DNA of 64,000 nt, from the NCBI GenBank assembly GCA_014656495.1, contig BNCN01000009.1, positions 1-64,000 of the forward strand, in the 5' to 3' direction. Position 1 is the first letter of the stretch; each line of letters opens with the position of its first letter. The notes beneath the pieces were generated by a model, which had not been told where the DNA came from, did no database searches, and saw only the letters and a program-made list of their open reading frames with translations. The position numbers were made by a program, and so were the translations under genes. Positions 8,993 to 17,713 of this stretch are shown here, in pieces. Source of the stretch: Comamonas sp. KCTC 72670. Its GTDB lineage: Bacteria; Myxococcota; Myxococcia; Myxococcales; Myxococcaceae.

Positions 8993-9220
8993 TCAGCGGT
9001 TGCCCATGGGAGGCGTGGAGCCGCGAGCGGCCTTCTCGACGGCCTCGCGGTTCTCCTCGATGTACCGCTCCACCGCCTCGTCCTCGAGCTCCAGGTCCCG
9101 CAGGACGCCCGGGTAGACGAAACGGAACGCGGGAGACTCCTCGTCTCCTCGCAGGCGGAAGCTCATCTTGAGCACCGCCGCGCCGTACAGCTTGTCCTTG
9201 AGAGCTTTCGCCTTGCCCAT
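8993..9220 (-). CDS. Small conserved-looking protein in the yidC-mnmE operon
   Basis: This 75-residue protein lies between jag and mnmE on the same strand, with gaps of 47 and 52 bp. The ATG at 9220 follows GACGAGGG. The sequence is charged and mixed alpha/beta in pattern: MGKAKALKDKLYG, then KMSFRLRGDEESPAFRFVYPG and the acidic LELEDEAVERYIEENREAV. No family was recognised. Its position inside a conserved operon and its proper ribosome binding site argue that it is expressed. Function unknown. Confidence 0.6.
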   Translation of the reverse strand: MGKAKALKDKLYGAAVLKMSFRLRGDEESPAFRFVYPGVLRDLELEDEAVERYIEENREAVEKAARGSTPPMGNR

Positions 9221-9267
9221 CCCTCGTCTCTCTTCGGGAGCTCCGGCGCGCGGTGCGCGGACGGCGC

Positions 9268-10050
9268 TCACGCGTCGAAGTCGTCCTCGTCGTCGTCCGG
9301 CAGCATGCTCCGCTTGGGAAGCGGCGCGGGCTTGTCCGGAGTGAACACCACGCGGCGGTTGCGGCCTTCACCCTCCGCCGTCACCCTCACGCCCCCTACT
9401 CCTTCTACTGACGTGAGGACGCGCGCGCGGTCTTCAAGCTTCATGGCGGCAATCGCGTAGAAGCGGCCCAGGCTGGCCGACTTCTCCGCGAGCTTGCGGA
9501 CCGCCGCCGTCAACGCGGCATCCTCGTCGACCGTCACCGAGCGCTCGTCGCCCTCGGCGGAGGTCTTCGGAGTGGCAGCGGCCTTGGCGGCGGAGGCCTG
9601 CGCGCCCCGCTGTCCCCCCTTCGCCGGGGCAGGGGCCTGGGCCGGGGCCGCCGCACGAGGCGCCGCTTGCGCGGGAGCCGCCGGGGCCTGCGCTTGCGCG
9701 GGGGCGGCCTGGGGCTCGCGGCGCTGCCGGGGCTCCGGGTGCACCCCGGCGCCCAGCATCACCCAGCGCCGGTCCGCGCCGGGGCGGTGCAGCATCTTGT
9801 TCAGCAGGAACTGGAGCGAGTCCACCACCTGACTGCGCCGTCCCACCTCCACACCCGGAGGCGGCGTGGGCTCGAAGTGGAGCGCCACGGACAGGCTGCC
9901 ATCGGCGGCATCCTTCATGTCCAGGCGGGCCGGGAAGCCCATCAGGCCGAGGATGTCACCGAGGAGCTTCTCAACGCGGCCCCGGAGCTCCCCGGACGAG
10001 GCGTCCGGGGCCGGGGTGGACGGCGTCTGCTGGGGAACCTGCTCGCTCAC
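9268..10050 (-). CDS. jag: Jag/KhpB-like RNA-binding protein
   Basis: Jag (KhpB) is a KH-plus-R3H RNA-binding protein encoded beside yidC in many bacteria. The 260-residue protein starts at a GTG overlapping the yidC stop (GTGA). Residues 20-110 (GRVEKLLGDILGLMGF to RRSQVVDSLQFLLNKML) fit the KH-type domain, including the GRRSQVVDSLQFL block seen in Jag. A long Ala/Pro/Gln linker follows (about 112-175). Residues 180-250 (ALTAAVRKLAEKSASLGRF to EGRNRRVVFTPDK) align with R3H, but the R-x3-H motif reads RARVL, so the His is lost. The tail is acidic (DDDEDDFDA). It probably still binds RNA through KH. Confidence 0.85.
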   Translation of the reverse strand: MSEQVPQQTPSTPAPDASSGELRGRVEKLLGDILGLMGFPARLDMKDAADGSLSVALHFEPTPPPGVEVGRRSQVVDSLQFLLNKMLHRPGADRRWVMLGAGVHPEPRQRREPQAAPAQAQAPAAPAQAAPRAAAPAQAPAPAKGGQRGAQASAAKAAATPKTSAEGDERSVTVDEDAALTAAVRKLAEKSASLGRFYAIAAMKLEDRARVLTSVEGVGGVRVTAEGEGRNRRVVFTPDKPAPLPKRSMLPDDDEDDFDA

Positions 10051-11867
10051 TTGCGCTTGCCTCCCGCACCGGCCACCGCCGGCGTCCCACCGCCCGTCTG
10101 GGGCTTGTTCCGGTCCAGCCACTTCCGCAGGCCGTACTGCTGCGCGATGGAGAGCAGGTTGTTCGTGAAGATGTAGAGCGACAGGCCGGCGGGGTACTGG
10201 AGCAGCGTCAGCGTGAAGATGATGGGCAGGAACCAGGTCATGATCTTCGCCTGGGCCGCATCCATCATCTGCGGCTGCATCTTCTGGGTGATGACCATGG
10301 ACACGCCCAGCGCCAGCGGCAACAGGTACGTGGGGTCCTTGTAGGTCAGGTCCCGCCAGATGGGCCCGATGAAGGGCTCACCGTAGATGTCGAAGCTGTT
10401 CCGCAGCGCGGTGAACAGGGCGATCCACACCGGCATCTGGATGAGGAGGGGGAGACACCCGCCCAGCGGGTTCACCTTGGCCTCCTGGTACAGCTTCATG
10501 ATTTCGAGGTTCTGCTGCTCGCGGTTGTCCGCGTGCTTCTTGCGGATCTCCTCCATGCGCGGCTGGAGCTTCTTCACCTCTTCCATGCTGACCATGGAGC
10601 GGTAGGTGAGGGGCAGCAGCGCCAGCTTCACCACGACGGTGAGCAGGATGATGGCCACGCCCCAGTTGCCCGTGAGGCCGTGGAACAGCTTCATGACGAA
10701 GAGCAGGACCTTGCAGATGACCGCCCAGATGCCGAAGTCCACCGTCTCCGCCAGCGGCGGGTGGAACGTCTCGCCCGTCAGCCCCGTGGACGCGCGCAGC
10801 GACTCCCCGGGCACCAGGGCCAGGATGTCCGGATCCTTCGGGCCGAAGTAGCCACCGAAGCGCAGCGTCACCGTCTCGCCCGGGGCCGCCGTAATCGGGA
10901 AGGCCGCCGTCACCTTGCGCAGCGTGGGCGTGGCCTCGAAGTGGCACGAGCCGAGGCGCGGTCCCTCCAGCGGGTAGAGCGCGGAGAGGAAGTACTGCTG
11001 GTCGATGCCAAAGAACTGAATCGAACCGCGCACGTCCTCGGCGTCCGGGTGGTCATCGCCCGGGTTCATCTTCTGGAGCTTGTCACCCACCCAGCACGCG
11101 GAGCGGCTCAGGTTGCCCACGCCGCCGAAGAAGGAGGGCGCGTGCTCGAAGTTGGGGTCGATGGCGCGGTTGTGGTGCACCTGCAGCTCGCCGCTCTGCG
11201 GCTGGCCGGAGGTGTTGCGCACCTGGACTGTGTAGGACAGCTCGAAGCCGTCCTGGGGCCACTTCAGCGTCTTCACGACCTCCCACGGGCCGCGGCGGCC
11301 GGTGAAGGTGACGCCGTCGGCGCTGCCAGGCGCGCCCTCATCCATGGCGTAGTTCAGGTCAGCGGGCAGCGGGCTGGCGCCCGTGATGGCCACGGACAGC
11401 GGCAGCGGCTGGCCCGGGGTGGGGCGCGCCAGGTCCATCTGCGGCGCGGGGGGAATCTCCTTGCCGAACAGCTTCTGGAAGCCCTGGGCGACCGTGAGCT
11501 CCTGCTGCTCCCGCATCTTCGCGCCCTTGAGCACGGCGGCGGTGAGGCCCGCGCCCTCGGAGGAGAAGGTGTAGACGGACTCGTCGCGGAGCAGCTCCGC
11601 CTTGCGCGCCGGAGGCGGGGCCTCCGCGGCGGCGGTCTCCGTGCCTTCGCCCGGAGCGCCCTCCGGCGGCTGCACGGCGGGCTGGCCGGCGCCGGCGTCG
11701 GGGCTCGCCGTGGCGACGACGCCCGCATCGGGGGTCTCCGAGCCGGGCGGGGGCGGGGTGGGAGCGAAGAAGAAGGTGTAGACAGCAGTGGCCGCGAACG
11801 AGAGGGCCAGGGCCGCTAGCAGTCGCTTCTGCGAATCGTTCGACTGGGGCGAGAGCGGATCGTTCAT
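10047..11867 (-). CDS. yidC: Membrane protein insertase YidC
   Basis: YidC inserts and folds inner-membrane proteins alone or with SecYEG. The 606-residue protein has a first membrane segment (KRLLAALALSFAATAVYTFFF), a Pro/Ala-rich linker, and a large periplasmic domain of the Gram-negative type (about residues 75-355). The conserved 60KD_IMP core follows, with five membrane segments: HGLTGNWGVAIILLTVVVKL, then the PLLIQMPVWIALFTALRN and SLYIFTNNLLSIAQQYGL signatures. The Arg in KLALLPLTYRSM matches the hydrophilic-groove arginine. The ATG at 11867 follows GGAGGGGGGAG. It is preceded by yidD (49-bp gap) and overlaps jag. Confidence 0.97.
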   Translation of the reverse strand: MNDPLSPQSNDSQKRLLAALALSFAATAVYTFFFAPTPPPPGSETPDAGVVATASPDAGAGQPAVQPPEGAPGEGTETAAAEAPPPARKAELLRDESVYTFSSEGAGLTAAVLKGAKMREQQELTVAQGFQKLFGKEIPPAPQMDLARPTPGQPLPLSVAITGASPLPADLNYAMDEGAPGSADGVTFTGRRGPWEVVKTLKWPQDGFELSYTVQVRNTSGQPQSGELQVHHNRAIDPNFEHAPSFFGGVGNLSRSACWVGDKLQKMNPGDDHPDAEDVRGSIQFFGIDQQYFLSALYPLEGPRLGSCHFEATPTLRKVTAAFPITAAPGETVTLRFGGYFGPKDPDILALVPGESLRASTGLTGETFHPPLAETVDFGIWAVICKVLLFVMKLFHGLTGNWGVAIILLTVVVKLALLPLTYRSMVSMEEVKKLQPRMEEIRKKHADNREQQNLEIMKLYQEAKVNPLGGCLPLLIQMPVWIALFTALRNSFDIYGEPFIGPIWRDLTYKDPTYLLPLALGVSMVITQKMQPQMMDAAQAKIMTWFLPIIFTLTLLQYPAGLSLYIFTNNLLSIAQQYGLRKWLDRNKPQTGGGTPAVAGAGGKRK

Positions 11868-11916
11868 AGACTCCCCCCTCCGCGAGGGAGAGGGCGGCAA
11901 TGGGTGGAACCCCTCG

Positions 11917-12135
11917 TCACGGCACCGGGTCGATACCGCCGGGGTGGAAGGGCTGGCAGCGAAGGAGCCGCCAGAGCGTGAGCCACGACCCCTTGAGGCC
12001 GCCGTGCTTCTCCAGCGCCTCCATGGCGTAGGTGGAGCACGAAGGGTGGAACCGGCACACCCGAGGGAGCAGCGGTCCGAGGAACTTCCGGTAGAAACGG
12101 ATGGGCAGCGAGATGACGAAGGCGAGCGGGCTCAT
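11917..12135 (-). CDS. yidD: Membrane protein insertion efficiency factor YidD
   Basis: The 72-residue protein is a full-length YidD. It has an N-terminal amphipathic helix ([18 protein letters not shown]) and the family core of [15 protein letters not shown] followed by [18 protein letters not shown], with three conserved Cys. YidD sits at the inner membrane and helps YidC-dependent insertion. Its ATG overlaps the rnpA stop (ATGA), so the two are translationally coupled. Confidence 0.97.
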   Translation of the reverse strand: MSPLAFVISLPIRFYRKFLGPLLPRVCRFHPSCSTYAMEALEKHGGLKGSWLTLWRLLRCQPFHPGGIDPVP

Positions 12136-12557
12136 GCTGGAGGCTCCTTCTTCGGCTTCGTCTCCGCTGCCCGTGGAAGCCGTTGGAGCTTCCGGGTGAC
12201 ACCATCAAAGGCCCGCGCGAGCGCCGGAAAGGTAGAATCCTTCGCGGAAGAGCGCGCCACCAAGACGACGTCCAGACCGACGGGCCATTGCGCGCGGCGC
12301 TTGCGAAAGAGCTCCCGCAAGACGCGCCGCAAGCGCGCACGGACGACCGCGTTGCCCACCTTGCTCGACACGGTGAGGCCAACACGGGAGTACGGCCGGC
12401 CATTGCGCTTCACGAGGGCCAGGAGGCAGTCCGATGGGACTTTCTGCCCGCCTTCCTGGACCTCGAGGAACTCGCGCCGCTGAAGCAGGCGCAGGGCCTT
12501 GGGGAAGCGCTGGTCTGCCGGGTGGGACTCGCCCGGCGTCGCACCCTCGGCCCTCAC
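12132..12557 (-). CDS. rnpA: Ribonuclease P protein component
   Basis: RnpA is the protein subunit of RNase P, which trims tRNA 5' leaders. The 141-residue protein (slightly long for the family) starts at GTG 12557, 12 bp after rpmH. The core runs from LRRREF-like [10 protein letters not shown] through [29 protein letters not shown], in which the conserved basic RNR-type helix reads [18 protein letters not shown] is also a family landmark. A Lys/Pro-rich tail of about 20 residues is extra. The stop overlaps the yidD start. Confidence 0.95.
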   Translation of the reverse strand: MRAEGATPGESHPADQRFPKALRLLQRREFLEVQEGGQKVPSDCLLALVKRNGRPYSRVGLTVSSKVGNAVVRARLRRVLRELFRKRRAQWPVGLDVVLVARSSAKDSTFPALARAFDGVTRKLQRLPRAAETKPKKEPPA

Positions 12558-12569
12558 AAGCGAACTCGC

Positions 12570-12722
12570 CTACTTCTTGGGAGCGGACACGACGAGCCGC
12601 TTGCGGCCCTTCGCACGACGACGCTTGAGGACATCCCGGCCGCCCTTGGTGGCGTTCCGCTTGCGGAACCCGTGGGCGCGATTGCGGCGGACCTTCGACG
12701 GCTGGTACGTGCGCTTGGACAC
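12570..12722 (-). CDS. rpmH: Ribosomal protein bL34
   Basis: Reading the minus strand from GTG 12722 gives a 50-residue, very basic protein beginning (M)[20 protein letters not shown], continuing through a [17 protein letters not shown] block and ending SAPKK. This is a complete bL34 with all family landmarks (KRTYQPS, RRxxRxHGFR, RRRxKGRxxL). It is the first gene of the rpmH-rnpA-yidD-yidC-jag-mnmE operon. TAGGAGGCG lies upstream, about 20 bp from the start; AAGGAG is closer (9 bp). Confidence 0.97.
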   Translation of the reverse strand: MSKRTYQPSKVRRNRAHGFRKRNATKGGRDVLKRRRAKGRKRLVVSAPKK

Positions 12723-13111
12723 GGCTCGACTCCTTGATGGTGGCGGCGCCTCCTACCGCTCCGGCGCGACCTGAACTGAGGAAAGGGGCGGGTCCGTACC
12801 CCCATTTCCAGGGTAAGTCAACGTTGGATCACCCCAGCCCACCCGAGAGCCCACCTCCGCGGCGGCCAACAGGCCCAGGCGGGGGTAGGTGCGTGAAGGT
12901 CTGGGGAATACTGACGGTGACGACCACCGCCCAACGCACGGCGGCGGCAGTTTAATCGCGAACAGCGCAGCCGTCTGTTTCCTCGGCGCTTTTCCCCCAG
13001 CGGCGACCGGGCGGGCAGGGCGCGCGGCCGCGGCGGCTTTGCGTTCCTGCAAAAGAGGTCTCCAGGGATTTGCGTGGCTGCGCACCCGGGCAGGGGGCTA
13101 CAGCCCTGGCC
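12723..13111. other. Intergenic region between rpmH and the SDR gene
   Basis: The 389 bp between two divergent genes hold the candidate rpmH promoter and no credible gene. An AT patch (TTTAATC, near 12951) is visible. DnaA-box-like nonamers are not concentrated here, so this rpmH-side gap does not look like the origin. Confidence 0.5.
12793..12835 (-). promoter_or_regulatory. Candidate rpmH promoter with GGGGTGATCC element
   Basis: On the minus strand TTGACT (12821-12816) is followed after exactly 17 bp by TACGGA (12798-12793), which could serve as -35 and -10 about 70 bp before rpmH. The -10 match is weak. Four bases upstream of the -35 hexamer lies GGGGTGATCC (12835-12826), a decamer that recurs twice upstream of dnaA. 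No transcript start is known, so this is a proposal. Confidence 0.4.
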
Positions 13112-13894
13112 ATGAACTTTCACGGCAAGACGGTCCTCATCACCGGTGCATCCATGGGCATTGGCGAAGCCTTCGCGCGCGAGCTGTCCCGGCGGGGCGC
13201 GACGCTCCTGCTGGTGGCTCGCGGCGAGGCGAAGCTCCAGGCCCTCGCGGCCGAGCTGGGTAACGCCCATGTCCTCGCGGTCGACCTCGCCGAGCCCGGC
13301 GCCCCCAAACGGATCCACGACGCCGTCATGGCCCGGGGGCTCGCGGTGGACGTGCTGATCAACAACGCGGGCTTCGGCCGCTACGGCCCGTTCGAGTCGC
13401 TCCCGTTCGAGGAGCAGCACGGCCAGGTGGCCCTCAACGTGAGCGCGCTCGTGGATCTGACCCACCTGTTCATCGACGGCATCACCCAGCGGCAGGGCGG
13501 CGTCATCAACGTCGCCTCCATCGCGGCCTACCTGCCCACGCCGTACATGGCCGTCTATGGCGCGACCAAGGCCTTCGTCCTCAGCTTCTCGGAGGCGCTG
13601 TGGGGTGAGTACCGGTCCCGCGGCGTGCGCGTGCTGTGCTTGAACCCGGGGCAGACGGAGACGGCCTTCTTCGACCGCGCCGTCGGGCTGGAGCAGCAGA
13701 AGCACAAGGCCCGGCCCGAGGACGTGGTGAGCCTGGGCCTGGAGGCCTTCGCCCAGGGCCGCGTCTCCGTCATCCACGGGCACGGCAACCGCCTGCTCAC
13801 CACCTTCGGACGGCTCTTCCCGCGCGGGCTCGTCGCCCGGGTGGGCGCGCGGATGTTTGCGCCGCGGCCCACACCCGCGACACTCGCCCCATGA
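13112..13894 (+). CDS. Short-chain dehydrogenase/reductase (classical SDR)
   Basis: The 260-residue protein is a complete classical SDR. It has the cofactor loop TGASMGIGEA, then DVLINNAGFG, catalytic Ser in INVASIAAYLP, YGATKAF (YxxxK, catalytic Tyr/Lys) and the LNPGQTETAFF loop after the active site. An Arg after the second strand suggests NADPH preference. The ATG at 13112 gives the normal N terminus; the frame is open 14 codons further upstream. Its last codons overlap the LysR gene by four bases (ATGA), so enzyme and regulator form one transcription unit. Substrate unknown. Confidence 0.93.
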   Translation: MNFHGKTVLITGASMGIGEAFARELSRRGATLLLVARGEAKLQALAAELGNAHVLAVDLAEPGAPKRIHDAVMARGLAVDVLINNAGFGRYGPFESLPFEEQHGQVALNVSALVDLTHLFIDGITQRQGGVINVASIAAYLPTPYMAVYGATKAFVLSFSEALWGEYRSRGVRVLCLNPGQTETAFFDRAVGLEQQKHKARPEDVVSLGLEAFAQGRVSVIHGHGNRLLTTFGRLFPRGLVARVGARMFAPRPTPATLAP

Positions 13895-14805
13895 GCTGGG
13901 ACGACTACCGGCTGCTCCTCGAGCTGCGTCGGCAGGGAAGCTTCCTCGCGGCGGGCGCGCGCCTGGGCCTCTCCGCGTCGACCGTCATGCGGCGCATTGG
14001 CAAGCTGGAGGAGGGGCTGGGCCGCACGCTGGTCCACCGCACCGCGCGCGGCGTCCGGCTGGAGCCCGAGGCGGAGGAGCTCGCCCGGATGGCCGAGCAG
14101 TTCGAGCACGCCCTGGCCGCCCGCGTCCGCGACGCCGCCGAGTCGCCCTTCGCGGGCTCGGTGCGCGTCTCCGTGTCCGACGGCTTCGCGCCCTACATCG
14201 CCGAGGCCACCACCCGCGTGCGGCGCGTCCATCCGGAAATCCACGTCGAAATCGTCACCGAGCAGCGCTACGCCGACCTCTCCACCCGCGAGGCGGACCT
14301 CGGCCTGCGCGCCATCTCCCCGGTCGGCGCGCGCACCCGCTCCGACGCGTCCCCCGTCCTCATCGAGAAGCCGCTGGGTGACATCGTCTCCGGCCTCTTC
14401 GCCAGCCGTGACTACCTGGACCGGCACCTGCCTTCACGGAGCCTGGCCGACGCGGACTTCTCCGCGCATGACTTCATCGTCGACGAGTACGTGGGGCGCC
14501 GGCCCTGCACGACGGACTGGCTCCTCCAGCGCGGCGCGCACCGCTTCCCCCTGCGCACCAACTCCGTCGCGGCGCGGATGCACGCCGCCCGCGGAGGCAT
14601 GGGGCTCGTCATCGGCGCGATTGGCGCGGTGGACGAGCAACGGGGCCTGGAGCGCGTGCGGCTCGAAACCCCGGGCCCCTCGCTCACCTTCTGCCTGGTG
14701 ATGCACGAGGAGCTCCGCAAGGTCCCCCGCGTCCGCGCCATGGTCAGCGCCATCACGGAGATGTTCGACGCGTACCTGGAGCGTCAGCGGCGCGCCGGCG
14801 ACTGA
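13891..14805 (+). CDS. LysR-family transcriptional regulator
   Basis: The 304-residue protein has a winged-helix N terminus (MSWDDYRLLLELRRQGSFLA, then the recognition helix LGLSASTVMRRIGKLEEGLG and the wing TLVHRTARGVRL). A periplasmic-binding-like effector domain occupies about residues 90-295. Starting directly with the winged helix and ending without a tail is typical of LysR proteins. It is translationally coupled to the upstream SDR gene (ATGA overlap), an arrangement unlike the usual divergent LysR layout, and may control that operon. Effector unknown. Confidence 0.92.
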   Translation: MSWDDYRLLLELRRQGSFLAAGARLGLSASTVMRRIGKLEEGLGRTLVHRTARGVRLEPEAEELARMAEQFEHALAARVRDAAESPFAGSVRVSVSDGFAPYIAEATTRVRRVHPEIHVEIVTEQRYADLSTREADLGLRAISPVGARTRSDASPVLIEKPLGDIVSGLFASRDYLDRHLPSRSLADADFSAHDFIVDEYVGRRPCTTDWLLQRGAHRFPLRTNSVAARMHAARGGMGLVIGAIGAVDEQRGLERVRLETPGPSLTFCLVMHEELRKVPRVRAMVSAITEMFDAYLERQRRAGD

Positions 14806-14875
14806 GCCCTCGCCCCGCGCCGGGGAGACAGCGAGGACGCCTCATGTAGAATGTCCGTCAGGGAGTCCTCGGTCG

Positions 14876-15193
14876 ATGTCCATGACGGTTCTGGTGGTGG
14901 GTGTGGCGGCGCAGGCGGTGCTCGCCTTCATGCAGTTCATGATGGTGGTGTTCTCCGCGGCCGGCACCCTGAACACCCGCGACCTGTCGCGCGGACACAC
15001 GCACATCCTGAACGCCTGCATGTGGGTTCTGCCGGGCACCTCGGTCGCGACCGCGGCGCTGCTCATCGTGGGCTACCGGCTGCGAGCCCCGTGGCTGTCG
15101 AACGCGTGGCACCTGGTGCCCGTGGGCTGCCTCGCCCTGTACCTCGTCTACGTCGTCAGGCTCGGGAAGCAGCCGCGCAGCAAGGTGGGCTGA
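14876..15193 (+). CDS. Small integral membrane protein
   Basis: The 105-residue protein has three hydrophobic stretches long enough to span the membrane: TVLVVGVAAQAVLAFMQFMMVVF, an amphipathic to hydrophobic section around MWVLPGTSVATAALLIVGY, and WHLVPVGCLALYLVYVV. The C terminus is basic (RLGKQPRSKVG), which favours a cytoplasmic end. No family was recognised. It lies 70 bp after the LysR gene, and a hairpin with a T run follows it. Function unknown. Confidence 0.65.
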   Translation: MSMTVLVVGVAAQAVLAFMQFMMVVFSAAGTLNTRDLSRGHTHILNACMWVLPGTSVATAALLIVGYRLRAPWLSNAWHLVPVGCLALYLVYVVRLGKQPRSKVG

Positions 15194-15200
15194 CGGCGGA

Positions 15201-15242
15201 GAGGGGCCTTTGGGGGCTCCCCTCCAGCGACACCGCTTTTTT
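15201..15242 (+). terminator. Possible terminator after the small membrane protein gene
   Basis: GAGGGG (15201-15206) can pair with CCCCTC (15219-15224), with an additional CC/GG inside the loop. A run of six T follows at 15237-15242. The distance from stem to T run is larger than ideal, so assignment is tentative. Confidence 0.4.
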
Positions 15243-15301
15243 CCGGCGAAGGAAATCTGACAGCACCGTTCTCCGGGAAACCCACACAGCAGGTGTCCAC
15301 C

Positions 15302-17689
15302 ATGCCACTCACGCGCCCCCGGGTCGCCGTGCTCGGACTCGTCATGTCCGCGGCGCCCGCCCTGGCCTTCACGCCGCCCATCAACAACCCGTGCGCGGGC
15401 TATGTCCCCACGCTTCAGGACTGCCAGACCTCCACCACCTTCTGCGCGCAGTTGGCGCGGCAGGCGGCGAAGACGAACGCCAACGCCGCCTGCAACGTGC
15501 TGGTGCGCGACGCCGCGCTGGACGCGGCGGCCAGCCTCCCCGAGCGCACCGTGGTGGTGCCCGTCACCCTGGACGTGAGCGGCCAGCCGGTGGAGCCGAC
15601 CAGCGCCACCAAGCCCGTGGCCTTCCTGGAGGAGGACGCGAACGGACGCCGCATGAGCGGGCTCTCCGGCTTCGCGCTGGGCGCCTCGCACCGCGACCAG
15701 ACCTACTTCCCGGCGACGTCCCAGTCGGCGGTGTGGGTCAAGCTCCTGCGCGCGCTGCAGCTCGCCAGCTGGGACAACAGCGGCACCACCATCGACTCCT
15801 GCCAGGAGTACGTGCACGAGAAGTACTACGACTACAGCGTCTTCGAGCACGCCACCGCCGCGCTCGGCACCGACTACCGCCGCATCCACGGGCTCGCCTT
15901 CGCCACGGCGCCCGCGGGCGGCGCCGTGCCCTCCACCGCCATTGGCACGCGCGCGATTCAGGACCCGGTGCAGCGGGGCAAGGACGGCACGCCCATCCAG
16001 CCCGCCATCCAGTTCCCCTCGGGCGCGCCGAAGAACGAGTTCTTCACCGTGCCCGCCCCGGTCCAGGGCAAGGTGCTCATCAGCCCCAGCAACCGGGACC
16101 GCGTGGCGCTGCTGCCCGGCGTCATGGGCGGGGCCATCATCGAGCTCAAGGACCTGAACCGGGACCTGAACCTCTACGGCACCGTCCTGCCCCCGGCGCT
16201 GCGGACCACCCTGTCCCAGGGCGCCAGCTACTACAACGAGAGCTGGGCGTGGCACCGCTCCATGAGCACGCGCAACGCCAGCGTGCTGGACGAACAGATG
16301 TCCTCGCTGGACCAGCTCCAGGAGGACTTCGCCGCGCTCCTCCAGCAGCGCAAGGACCGGGTCGCCGCCATCCAGGCGGAGCTGGCCCTGCGCTTCCGCC
16401 CGATTCCGGGGGCGCTCCAGGCCGGGCCCGAGGAGAAGTCCGGCGGCGAGCCCCAGGACGCCATCATCACCCGCGCCTACGAGCTGGCCGCGCTGGATGA
16501 CGTCATCGAGGCGGCGCTCCAGCAGGCCCAGGCGCGCGGCTGCCTGACGTTCCAGACGGGCAAGCTGCCCGCCCCCTGTGACTGGTCCCCCAAGCGCTTC
16601 GCCCGGCGCGTGATGAACCTGTACCAGGGCGCCCGCGAGCAGGACTTCCAGAAGTGCGCGCGCTACACCCGCGACGACTTCGCCGAGCTCAAGTCGAAGG
16701 CCCTGGTGCACGGCACCGTCAACTTCCCCGCGCAGAACTACACGACAAGCCCCACGCGCCTGGAGACGTACTTCACGCGCCGCGACCAGTACCTGCGCGC
16801 CCTGTCCACCACGCTGGGCGGCATGCTGGACCCGAAGTCGGCGCAGCCCCGCCTGCGGTGGGAGTCCGGCGACAGCTACAGCCTGGGCAATGACACCTTC
16901 GGCGCCACCGCGAACTACCAGGTGGCCGTCGCCGTCAACAACGTGAAGCACACGCCCGACTGCGGCGTCTCCCCGGAGGTGACGGGCAGCTTCGACGCCA
17001 CCGGCAGCGCCCTGGGCCTGAGCACCCGCCTCATCCACGCCCAGACGCAGGTGACGCAGCGGCGCGCGGACATCGACCTGGACGTGCTCGACAACAGCAT
17101 CCCGCTGGTGGACATCCACCGCGACCTGGCGCTGGGCCAGTTCAACGTGGTGTCCGGCAAGAAGGAGCTCTCCCAGACGATGGTGAGCGCGCAGGCCACC
17201 TTCGTCATCGTGGTGGTCCCCGTGACGCTCGGCGCGAAGGTGGCCGGCGTGGTGGGGCTGGACTACCAGCTGTCGGCGGAGCACCAGGTGACGGGCACCA
17301 CGCAGTGCAGCGTGACGAGCCTGGGCGTCGCCGGACACCTGGAGCCCTTCGCCCGGGTGGACGGGGAGCTGTACGCGGCCGTCAACCTCTTCATCATCAA
17401 GGCCGGCGTGAAGGGCCGCATCCAGTTGGTCCACGCCGCCGTCCCGCTGGACGCCAGCGCCTACCTGGCGTCCTCCGGCGGCAAGCTGAAGCTGCGCATG
17501 GAGGGCAGCTCGAACCTGCGCTTCACCTTCCTGGCCGGCCGCATCGCCGCCTACGTGGAGGTGGGCATCTGGCCCTTCGAGACGGAGTTCGAGCAGACGC
17601 TGGTGAGCTGGAACGGCATCCAGGAGGACGTGAAGCTGTTCGACCACGCCTTCAACGTCGACCTCGTGGACGTCCGCTCGCTGCTGTAA
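15302..17689 (+). CDS. Secreted protein of unknown function, operon partner of LLT-like protein
   Basis: The 795-residue protein has a cleavable signal peptide (MPLTRPRVAVLGLVMSAAPA, cut near LAF). The mature protein carries several Cys, a helical middle with a coiled-coil flavour (about 325-390, EQMSSLDQLQEDFAALLQQRK), and a C-terminal half rich in beta strands and amphipathic residues. GTG at 15293 could add three residues. No family was recognised. It is 24 bp upstream of a lipid-transfer-like gene, so the two are probably co-transcribed. A beta-rich secreted partner next to such a module could be a lipid-binding component, but that is a guess from context. Confidence 0.7.
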   Translation: MPLTRPRVAVLGLVMSAAPALAFTPPINNPCAGYVPTLQDCQTSTTFCAQLARQAAKTNANAACNVLVRDAALDAAASLPERTVVVPVTLDVSGQPVEPTSATKPVAFLEEDANGRRMSGLSGFALGASHRDQTYFPATSQSAVWVKLLRALQLASWDNSGTTIDSCQEYVHEKYYDYSVFEHATAALGTDYRRIHGLAFATAPAGGAVPSTAIGTRAIQDPVQRGKDGTPIQPAIQFPSGAPKNEFFTVPAPVQGKVLISPSNRDRVALLPGVMGGAIIELKDLNRDLNLYGTVLPPALRTTLSQGASYYNESWAWHRSMSTRNASVLDEQMSSLDQLQEDFAALLQQRKDRVAAIQAELALRFRPIPGALQAGPEEKSGGEPQDAIITRAYELAALDDVIEAALQQAQARGCLTFQTGKLPAPCDWSPKRFARRVMNLYQGAREQDFQKCARYTRDDFAELKSKALVHGTVNFPAQNYTTSPTRLETYFTRRDQYLRALSTTLGGMLDPKSAQPRLRWESGDSYSLGNDTFGATANYQVAVAVNNVKHTPDCGVSPEVTGSFDATGSALGLSTRLIHAQTQVTQRRADIDLDVLDNSIPLVDIHRDLALGQFNVVSGKKELSQTMVSAQATFVIVVVPVTLGAKVAGVVGLDYQLSAEHQVTGTTQCSVTSLGVAGHLEPFARVDGELYAAVNLFIIKAGVKGRIQLVHAAVPLDASAYLASSGGKLKLRMEGSSNLRFTFLAGRIAAYVEVGIWPFETEFEQTLVSWNGIQEDVKLFDHAFNVDLVDVRSLL

Positions 17690-17713
17690 CCCCACCCCCG
17701 CTGGAGACGCCCC

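Noticed and set aside
12723-13111. rpmH-proximal intergenic region as oriC
   Set aside because: This is a common origin location, but no cluster of DnaA-box-like nonamers and only a short AT patch are visible, far weaker than 44221-44450.
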